The notes under the pieces: generated by a model
What the model saw: only the letters and a program-made list of their open reading frames with translations
Told to the model about the DNA's origin: nothing
Databases searched by the model: none
From: VFZS01 sp964353255
Lineage (GTDB): Bacteria; Acidobacteriota; Terriglobia; Bryobacterales; Bryobacteraceae
Reading direction: 5' to 3'
NCBI GenBank assembly: GCA_964353255.1
Contig: CAYGVJ010000048.1
Coordinates: 1 to 36,465, forward strand
Length of the DNA stretch: 36,465 nt
Program-made: the position numbers and the translations under genes
Shown: piece after piece, positions 16,397 through 22,860 of the stretch
Position numbering within the stretch: the first letter of the stretch is position 1
Layout: each line of letters begins with the position of its first letter

Positions 16397-16762
16397 ATGG
16401 AGCACGAGAGCATCGTAACGCGAGAGTCGCAGAGCCATCCGGGAGTGCGGTACACGGTAAAGCGGATGTCCTTCGGGCGGCGGATCGAGCTGCTGCGGCA
16501 GGTGCGGGAGCTGGCGGCGAAGGCGGAGTTCCTGGAAGCCAGCAACGACCCGCGGGAGAAGATCGAAGCCACGCTGCTGGCAGGGGAAATCGACCGGCTG
16601 TACCTGTTGTGGGGGCTGGTCGGGATTGAAGGGCTGGAGGTGGACGGGCAGGCCGCCACGCCCGAGCTGCTGGTAGAGGCGGGACCGGAGGCGCTGTGCC
16701 GCGAGATCCTGGCGGCGGTGAAAGCGGAGGCCGGTCTCACTCAGGACGAGCAAAAAAACTGA
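16397..16762 (+). CDS. Tail assembly chaperone, short form (gpG-like)
   Basis: The 121-residue helical protein sits between tube and tape-measure genes and ends in DEQKN directly at a slippery heptamer and stop. In lambda and most siphophages this position holds gpG, with a fraction of ribosomes shifting to make the longer gpGT; both guide tube assembly around the tape measure. The sequence has a strand pair at the start (SHPGVRYTVKRMSFGRR) and then helices (ELLRQVRELAAKAEFLEAS). It starts four bases after the tube stop. The identification rests on position, size and the frameshift signal. Confidence 0.75.
   Translation: MEHESIVTRESQSHPGVRYTVKRMSFGRRIELLRQVRELAAKAEFLEASNDPREKIEATLLAGEIDRLYLLWGLVGIEGLEVDGQAATPELLVEAGPEALCREILAAVKAEAGLTQDEQKN
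16753..16759 (+). promoter_or_regulatory. Programmed -1 frameshift site A AAA AAC
   Basis: The zero-frame codons are CAA AAA AAC TGA, so the heptamer A-AAA-AAC lies in the X-XXY-YYZ register for simultaneous slippage, immediately before the zero-frame stop. The -1 frame is open from here to 17097. An AGGA at 16743-16746 and a GGAGG further upstream could stimulate slippage by pairing with 16S rRNA. Confidence 0.8.
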
Positions 16763-17097
16763 CCGTCGCCTTCCACTTTCAGTTCGCCAACCAGGCCGGG
16801 TGGAAGTGCGAGGAATGCCGGAAGCAGGGCCTGGAGATGAGGCGGCGGTGCGGGTGGCTGCCTCGGGCGATGGCGACGGCGCCGCGGGTCATCTGGGCGC
16901 GCGGCCGGGTCTCGACGGTAGTTTGCCCGAAGAGCCTGATTTCGGGCGCCAGCCTGGCCTGGCTGGAGGCCTTCTACGCGTGGAAGCGGCTGGGCGGGCC
17001 GGCGGCGGAGGAAATGAGCGCGCGGCAAGCGCAGGCCTTCCTGCTGCTGGAGAGGGAACTCGAGGCGGAAGCGAGTCATGACCAGGAAAGACATTGA
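16759..17097 (+). CDS. Tail assembly chaperone, frameshift extension (gpT-like part)
   Basis: This -1 frame segment of 112 codons has no convincing start codon of its own but is fully open and continues from the slippery site as LTVAFHFQFANQAGW. The encoded part includes a pair of cysteines, WKCEECRKQG, and a third downstream (RRRCGW), then the helical LAWLEAFYAWKRLGG and ELEAEASHDQERH. Fused to the 121 residues before it, the long product would be about 233 residues, comparable to gpGT proteins, and would contact the tape measure. The last 20 bases overlap the start of the tape-measure candidate. Confidence 0.75.
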   Translation: MTVAFHFQFANQAGWKCEECRKQGLEMRRRCGWLPRAMATAPRVIWARGRVSTVVCPKSLISGASLAWLEAFYAWKRLGGPAAEEMSARQAQAFLLLERELEAEASHDQERH

Positions 17098-17731
17098 GGA
17101 GCTGCTGGCCGGGGCGGGGGAGCTGACCCCGGCGCGCGCAGGGCGAGAAGAGACTGCGGCGAGCGTGCTGGGGGACGTGCTGGCGGGGCTGGAGACCGGG
17201 CTGACGCGGGGCCTCGGCCAATTCACCGGGGAGCTGGAGCAACTGCGGGTCTCCACCCAGACGCAGGCCGCGACGGTGGCCGAGAACACGCAGACGGTTC
17301 TCAAGAACACGGTCGCGCAGGCCTCCGCCGGGGGAACGTCCACGCTGACCGGCGTGGGCCGGGCGCTGTGGAACGTCTTCGGAAGCGGATTGGGAATGGC
17401 GCCGCTGATCTCCGGGCTGGTGCGGCTGTTCGCCGGCGGGCAGGAGGAGACGCCGGCGCCCTTGGTGGCTTACACGCCGCCGTCGCCGGTCGAGATCTAC
17501 GGGCAGGTGTCGAGGTCGGCGACCGGGGAGAGCTACGCGTGGGAGTACGAAGGGCGCGGGGGTGGGCAGGTGGTGCAGCCGGCCAGCGCGGCGCCCGCGA
17601 CGCAGATCACGGTGCAGGTGCAGGCCATGGACAGCCGGTCGTTCCTGGACCACAGCGACGAGATAGCGCGGGCGGTGAGAGAGGCGATGCTGAACTCGCA
17701 TGCGCTGAATGATGTGGTGAGTGAGTTGTAG
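17078..17731 (+). CDS. Very short tape-measure-like protein
   Basis: The 217-residue protein lies exactly where the tape measure gene belongs, after the chaperone pair and before the distal tail gene. Residues about 40-90 form a long helix (LTRGLGQFTGELEQLRVSTQ), followed by a hydrophobic Gly-rich segment (ALWNVFGSGLGMAPLISGLVRLFAGG) like the membrane-active stretch of tape measures, a Pro-rich linker, and a C-terminal ITVQVQAMDSRSFLDHSDEI with an end helix (AVREAMLNSHALNDVVSEL) typical of tape measure tails. Most tape measures exceed 600 residues; at about 1.5 angstrom per residue this one would set a tail near 30 nm. RcGTA also uses a short one. The role is inferred. Confidence 0.6.
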   Translation: MTRKDIEELLAGAGELTPARAGREETAASVLGDVLAGLETGLTRGLGQFTGELEQLRVSTQTQAATVAENTQTVLKNTVAQASAGGTSTLTGVGRALWNVFGSGLGMAPLISGLVRLFAGGQEETPAPLVAYTPPSPVEIYGQVSRSATGESYAWEYEGRGGGQVVQPASAAPATQITVQVQAMDSRSFLDHSDEIARAVREAMLNSHALNDVVSEL

Positions 17732-17736
17732 AGTGA

Positions 17737-17759
17737 CCGCTCCCTGACGGTCGCGGCTC
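17737..17759. repeat. Dispersed short repeat, copy 2
   Basis: This matches the copy at 382-404 in 22 of 23 positions, here within the 43-base gap between tape-measure and distal-tail genes. Its presence inside the phage module suggests the module has been resident in this genome long enough to receive a host repeat. Confidence 0.6.
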
Positions 17760-17774
17760 AGAACGGGGTGGAGC

Positions 17775-18134
17775 ATGGGGGAATTTCCGAGGCTGAAGAC
17801 CAGCGCGGTAATGCAATACCCGGCGAGCCGGAGCGCGCAGTACAGCACCGAGGTGTTCAGGTTTCTGGACGGAGCCGAGCAGCGCTATCGCCAGAGCGGG
17901 GCGCCGGCGCGGCGATGGGTAATCCGGCTGGAGAAGCTCGACGAAGAGGAGCTTCAGAGCCTCCAGGAGTTTTTCGCTTCGGTACAGGGGCGGGCCGGGA
18001 GTTTCTCCTTCGAGGATCCCTGGGACGAGGTCCCGCACGCCGATTGCAGCCTGGAGGACGACGGGCTCGAGATTGAGCTGCGCGGGGAGATGCGGGGCGA
18101 GGCGGTGCTGATAGTGCGGGAGAACACGGACTGA
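17775..18134 (+). CDS. Distal tail protein, DUF2460-like
   Basis: The 119-residue protein has the shape of the DUF2460 group, which includes g12, the distal tail protein of the RcGTA particle. FPRLKTSAVMQYP opens the domain, FRFLDGAEQRYRQSG follows, and ELQSLQEFFASVQGRAGSF leading into FEDPWDEVP is the characteristic end of the core. The protein would cap the tube and hold the hub. Its stop is one base from the ATG of a paralogue. At 119 residues it is about half the usual DUF2460 length. Confidence 0.7.
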   Translation: MGEFPRLKTSAVMQYPASRSAQYSTEVFRFLDGAEQRYRQSGAPARRWVIRLEKLDEEELQSLQEFFASVQGRAGSFSFEDPWDEVPHADCSLEDDGLEIELRGEMRGEAVLIVRENTD

Positions 18135-18135
18135 G

Positions 18136-18915
18136 ATGCTCTACTTTCCGCAGCTCGCGAGCGGGGCAGTGAGCCAGTTCCCCATCCGGAAGCGCTGGCA
18201 GAGACGGACGGTGGTGAACCGCCTGCTGGACGGCCGCGCGTTGAAGCTGGCGGACCCGGACGGCTCGACCGTGGAATGGAGGCTCGAACTCGAGGGCCTG
18301 GGCGAGGAGGAATGGAGCCGGATCGAGTCGCTGTTCGCCGAGGCGGAGGGGCGCCTGAAGAGTTTCACCTTTCTGGATCCCACGGACAACCTGCTCACCT
18401 GGAGCGAAGACCTGGCCCAAACGGCGTGGGTGAAAGGCGCCGGGCTGGAGCTTACGGCCAACGTGGCGGACCCGGCGGGCACGAGCCGCGCGGCCAGGAT
18501 CACTAACGGCACAGGCGCGGCCCTCACCGTCCAGCAGACCTTGAGCGTCCCGGGGTCGCTCGAGTACTGCCTGAGCATGTACGCGCGGAGCGAGCAGCCC
18601 GGCGAAGTGTGGCTGTTTCGGAGCACGGCGAGGAAACGGTTCCCGACAGGGCCGGCGTGGAGGCGGATTGTCCACCCGAGCAAACTCGCGGAGACCGGCG
18701 AAACGGTGAGCTTCGGGCTGGAGCTGGGGGCGGGCCGTTCAGTGGAAGTGTTCGGCGTTCAGGTGGAGGCGCAGCCGGGCGGCTCGAAGTACAAGAAGAC
18801 GACCAGCCGGAGCGGGGTGTACGCGGAAGCATTCTTCGCGGACGACGTGCTGAGCGTGACCACGAAGGGGCCAGGCCAGCACGGGTGCGTGGTGCGGATT
18901 CGAGCGCGGGTCTGA
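18136..18915 (+). CDS. Second distal-tail-like protein fused to a jelly-roll (carbohydrate-binding-like) domain
   Basis: Residues 1-85 repeat the core pattern of the preceding gene (WRLELEGLGEEEWSRIE, then EGRLKSFTFLDPTDNLL), so the two genes probably arose by duplication. From residue 88 a jelly-roll-type module follows: NLLTWSEDLAQTAWVKG, TSRAARITNGTGAAL, SLEYCLSMYARSEQPGEVWL. This form is common on tail appendages and bacterial surface proteins and often binds sugars. The protein may display a receptor-binding arm at the tail end. It ends four bases before the hub gene. Function is inferred from fold and position. Confidence 0.6.
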   Translation: MLYFPQLASGAVSQFPIRKRWQRRTVVNRLLDGRALKLADPDGSTVEWRLELEGLGEEEWSRIESLFAEAEGRLKSFTFLDPTDNLLTWSEDLAQTAWVKGAGLELTANVADPAGTSRAARITNGTGAALTVQQTLSVPGSLEYCLSMYARSEQPGEVWLFRSTARKRFPTGPAWRRIVHPSKLAETGETVSFGLELGAGRSVEVFGVQVEAQPGGSKYKKTTSRSGVYAEAFFADDVLSVTTKGPGQHGCVVRIRARV

Positions 18916-18918
18916 CAG

Positions 18919-21900
18919 ATGGCGACGATTTGGGAACTGAAAGAGCAGGGCGTCACGGAGACTCCGCTGCTGCTGTTCGAGTGCCAGCTCAGCACCGGGG
19001 CGGTGGAACGGTGGAGCACGCACCGCGTGGAGGTGGAGGGGCACACTTACGAAGCGCGGGTGCTGCGGCACAACCTGTTCGAGTTGCGCTCCGGGGCGGC
19101 CGAGGGCATCGACACCATCATCAAGGCGTCGGTGACGCTGGCCAACGCGGATTCGCACTTCTCCCAAATCGAGCGGAACACGGGCTGGAAGGGAAGCAAG
19201 GTCACGATCCGGTTCGTGTTTTTCGACCTGAAGCAGAAGCAGGCGGCCAGCGAGGCGACGGTGCTGTTTCGGGGCACGGCGGAGCCGCCGGAGGAAATCA
19301 CAGAAGCGGCCTTCCGGCTGACGGCGACCAACCGGCTGAACCTGCAACGGCATTTCCTGCCGGAGGTGCGGGTCGAGCGGCGCTGCCCGTGGAAGTTTCC
19401 GGCAACCGCGGCGCAGCGTGAGGAAGGGGTCTACGGAGGCGAGGGGGGCAAGTACTCGCCGTTCTTCCGGTGCGGGTACTCGGCGGGCGTGAGCGGGGGC
19501 GCGGGGAACCTGAGCGGGAATGAGCCGTACGCGAGTTGCGACCACACGCGGGCGCAGTGCGAACAGCGCGGGATGTTCCGGCAGGACTCGGGCAACAACC
19601 CGACGCGGCGGTTCGGTGGGATCGAGTTCGTGCCGGCGAGCACTTACGTGCGCAGTTACGGAGAGAAGGCCTCCCACCTTTCCACCCCGGTCGAGAACGA
19701 AGCCCGTTACAACGACTTCGTGCCGCTGATCTGCGGGACGGCGTGGTACGCGCCGCTCGTCGTGTTCGCCAAGAACGACGGCAACCTCACGCGGATGGAA
19801 GTGCTCCTGGGGATGGGAGAGATCCAGGGAGTGCTGAAGGTGCTGGTGAGCGGGATCGAGATTCCGCAAGGGCAGGCCGGGACGAACATGACGGGGACGG
19901 GCTGGTACAACGTGGTCAGCCTGGGAAACCGGACAGGTTGTTTCAATCTGGACTTCGCCGACGGAGCAGGGAACCCGCTGGGGGACCCGTACGGAAGCAT
20001 GGCGCTGCTGTCGGTGGTGGTGCCGAACCGGATCAGCACGGCTCAGTCGTTGCCGCGAATCCAAGTGCTGGTGGAAGGGCTGAAGCTGCCGCGGTACGGT
20101 CTGGACGGAGGCTTTCTGGGAGAGAGCTTCACGAACAATCCGGCGTGGGTGCTGCTGGACGTGTTGCGACGGGCGGGCTGGGGTCCGGAAGAGATCGATT
20201 TCGGGAGCTTCGCGCAGGCGGCGGCCTACTGCGAGGAGCAGATTGCGGCGCTGGACCTGTACGGGAACCCGGTGACGATTCCGCGTTTCCAGTGCAACCT
20301 GGTGCTGAACCGGCGGCGCAGTGCGGCGGACGTGGTGCGGGGAATCCGCAACGGCGCGCGGCTGTATCTGACGTACAACACGGGCGGGTTGTTGCAGGTG
20401 CGGGTAGAGAACACTCTGGCGCTCCAGCAGGCGACGAAGCCGGCCGGGAGCAACAGCGCCAGCCAGCTCGACGGCGGCTGGCCGGCGTACGAGTTCGGGG
20501 ACGGCGCCTCGGAATATTCTGGCGTGCTGCGGAGGGAGAACGGGGAGCCGTCCCTGAGGATGTGGTCGAAGGGAACGGCGGAGACGCCCAACCGGGTGAC
20601 GGTGGAGTTTCAGGACGCCTTCAACGAATACCAGCAGGACAGCCTGTCGCTGGTGGACGTTCAGGACGCGCTGGCGACGGGCCAGGAGAGCAGCGTGGCG
20701 CTGCCGGCGCTGGGCGTGGCGAACTTCAACCAGGCGGCGCGGCTGTCCAAGCTGTACCTGGACAGGTCGGTGGCCGGGAACACGTACATCGAGTTTGACA
20801 CCACGGTGCGGGGCCTAGGGCTGAGGCCCGGCGACCTGATCACGGTGACGTACCTGAAGGAAGGCCTCGAGCGGCAGCCGTTCCGGATCCTGAAGATCGC
20901 GCCGGGGTTGAACTACCGCACGGCGCAGATCACGGCGCAGATCCACCGGGACGAGTGGTACTCCGACGAAAACGCGGGCGAGGTGGGCAGTACGGGGACG
21001 CGCCGGCAGTTGCGGGCGGGCCTGGGCCTGCCGCGGCCGCTGGTGGGCGCGGCGCTGGACGAATACGGAGAGCCGCAGTTCGAGATCGCCGAGCAATCGG
21101 TGGAAGGCGCGGACGGCCGGGCGGAGGTGAGGCTGGCCGCGGGATTCGTGGTTCCCCGGGCGCCAGCGCTGACGGGCGTTGGGATCCCGCTGGTGAGCCT
21201 GGCGGCGAGCGTGAACACCACGGGCGGCACGCTGGCCGGAGACCAGACGCTGTACTACGCGCTGAGCGCGCTGGACTTGAGCGGGGGCGAGAGCCCGCTG
21301 TCGTTCGTGGTGCGGGCGACGATTCCGCCGGGGACCAACACGAACAGCGTTACGCTCGAGGGCCTGAGCTTTTCGAGCAACACGACCGGGTACAACGTGT
21401 ACCGGGGCGCCAATCCGAGCCAGTTCTATCGGGTGGCGGCGAACCAGAGCCCCAGCAGCCAGTTCGCGGACGCGGGTCTGGTGCGGGAGCTGGCCGGGCC
21501 GCCGGACGAGAACTTCGATCACGCCAACTTCCACTGGCGGCTGGAGGTGCAACCGGAGTACGCGGCCACGATCCAGTCGGCGACGACGATCGGCAACGAC
21601 ACGCTGAACATGCCTGTGAACCGCTACCGGGGGATGGTGGCGCGGATCACGCGGGGCAAGGGCGCCGGGCAGGCGCGAGCAGTGATGGCGAACGACGCCA
21701 CCACGCTAACCCTGGCGACGCGCTGGGAAGTGGTTCCGGACGCGACCAGCTACTTCGTGGTGGCGGAAGCGGGTTGGCACTTCGGGGCGGCGACACGGTC
21801 GAGCCCGGTGGAATTCGAGGTTCCGAACCGGGACGGAGCGACGGTGCACGTTTCGGGCAGGTCGGCAAACGTGCAGGACGAGGAGTGTGCGGAGGAACTG

Positions 21901-22851
21901 TCGCCGTTGACGCGCTGGCGGATCAGCGGGGCAGGAGCGCCGCTGGACGCGGACGTGCCGCCGCGGCCGGTATTCGGGATTATGCCCACGGGCGAGGGCA
22001 ACCTGGAGCTGGTGGGCATTGCCTTCGAGGACCTGACCAACACGCGCACGATCACGGCGGCGACGCTGACGCTGAACTACTGGGACGAGCTGAGCAGCCC
22101 GTCGCAAAGCGCGCTGGGCGCGGCCGTGGCGGCCGAGGACACGCTGATCGACCTGGCGAGCGCGGGCAGCGGGCAGGCCGGGAGCCTGCTCCAGATCGAG
22201 TCCGAGCTGCTGCTGATCGAGGAAGTGCTGAACGGCGGTCTGCGCTACCAGGTGCAGCGCGGCGCGCACACGACGACGCCGGCAGCGCACGCCGCGGCCA
22301 CGGCGATCTACCACCTCAAGAAGAAGGTATTTGTAGTGCCCTTCGTGCGGGACTTCTTCGGCAGCCCGGCCAGCGGCAGCTTCAGCCATTCCATCTACCT
22401 GCCGGACGCGCGGATGGCCAGCGCGGAGCTGTTCGTGACCAACCTGAAGGGGAACAGCGAGACCAAGACGGTCAGCTTCAGCTACACCGTGGACGGCGGG
22501 CTGAGAACGCTCTCGGGCGGGCAGTTCTCGATCCAGGTGGAGGGATACCTGGCGATCCAGACGAACGCCGCGCCGCCGCTGGTGGTCCAGGACGCGCATT
22601 CGGCGCGGGACATCTTCGCGGTGGTGCGAGAGGCGCCGACGGGGCAGCCGGTGAGCCTGCGGCTGCGGCAGAACGAGACGACTTACTGCGAGCTGACCAT
22701 CCAGGCCGGGGCGACGATTTCCAACGTGGTGAACGGATTTGGGCTGCCGCCGCTGGCCGCGGGAGCGCAGGTCAACCTGGACATCGTATCGGTGGGGCAA
22801 GGAGCCGAGAACCTGCCGGGGCGAGACCTGACGGTGACGATACGGCTCTGA
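18919..22851 (+). CDS. Large tail hub/baseplate protein with Fe-S-type cysteines and FN3-like domains
   Basis: The 1310-residue protein combines what GTAs split into several hub genes. The first 160 residues resemble the lambda gpL/RcGTA g13 hub (DUF2163-like), and four cysteines follow at 156 (RRCPWKF), 185 (FFRCGY), 207 (ASCDHT) and 214 (AQCEQR), spaced as in the [4Fe-4S] domain of gpL. Residues about 260-700 look like the gpJ/megatron body (LICGTAWYAPLVV, YGLDGGFLGES, GLRPGDLITVTYLKEG). Residues about 760-850 form an FN3-like domain (YYALSALDLSGGESPL, TGYNVYRGANPSQFY), then further beta domains. It would close the tail tip and open on contact with the target cell. No peptidase motif was found. 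Confidence 0.7.
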   Translation: MATIWELKEQGVTETPLLLFECQLSTGAVERWSTHRVEVEGHTYEARVLRHNLFELRSGAAEGIDTIIKASVTLANADSHFSQIERNTGWKGSKVTIRFVFFDLKQKQAASEATVLFRGTAEPPEEITEAAFRLTATNRLNLQRHFLPEVRVERRCPWKFPATAAQREEGVYGGEGGKYSPFFRCGYSAGVSGGAGNLSGNEPYASCDHTRAQCEQRGMFRQDSGNNPTRRFGGIEFVPASTYVRSYGEKASHLSTPVENEARYNDFVPLICGTAWYAPLVVFAKNDGNLTRMEVLLGMGEIQGVLKVLVSGIEIPQGQAGTNMTGTGWYNVVSLGNRTGCFNLDFADGAGNPLGDPYGSMALLSVVVPNRISTAQSLPRIQVLVEGLKLPRYGLDGGFLGESFTNNPAWVLLDVLRRAGWGPEEIDFGSFAQAAAYCEEQIAALDLYGNPVTIPRFQCNLVLNRRRSAADVVRGIRNGARLYLTYNTGGLLQVRVENTLALQQATKPAGSNSASQLDGGWPAYEFGDGASEYSGVLRRENGEPSLRMWSKGTAETPNRVTVEFQDAFNEYQQDSLSLVDVQDALATGQESSVALPALGVANFNQAARLSKLYLDRSVAGNTYIEFDTTVRGLGLRPGDLITVTYLKEGLERQPFRILKIAPGLNYRTAQITAQIHRDEWYSDENAGEVGSTGTRRQLRAGLGLPRPLVGAALDEYGEPQFEIAEQSVEGADGRAEVRLAAGFVVPRAPALTGVGIPLVSLAASVNTTGGTLAGDQTLYYALSALDLSGGESPLSFVVRATIPPGTNTNSVTLEGLSFSSNTTGYNVYRGANPSQFYRVAANQSPSSQFADAGLVRELAGPPDENFDHANFHWRLEVQPEYAATIQSATTIGNDTLNMPVNRYRGMVARITRGKGAGQARAVMANDATTLTLATRWEVVPDATSYFVVAEAGWHFGAATRSSPVEFEVPNRDGATVHVSGRSANVQDEECAEELSPLTRWRISGAGAPLDADVPPRPVFGIMPTGEGNLELVGIAFEDLTNTRTITAATLTLNYWDELSSPSQSALGAAVAAEDTLIDLASAGSGQAGSLLQIESELLLIEEVLNGGLRYQVQRGAHTTTPAAHAAATAIYHLKKKVFVVPFVRDFFGSPASGSFSHSIYLPDARMASAELFVTNLKGNSETKTVSFSYTVDGGLRTLSGGQFSIQVEGYLAIQTNAAPPLVVQDAHSARDIFAVVREAPTGQPVSLRLRQNETTYCELTIQAGATISNVVNGFGLPPLAAGAQVNLDIVSVGQGAENLPGRDLTVTIRL

Positions 22852-22860
22852 GGATGACGG

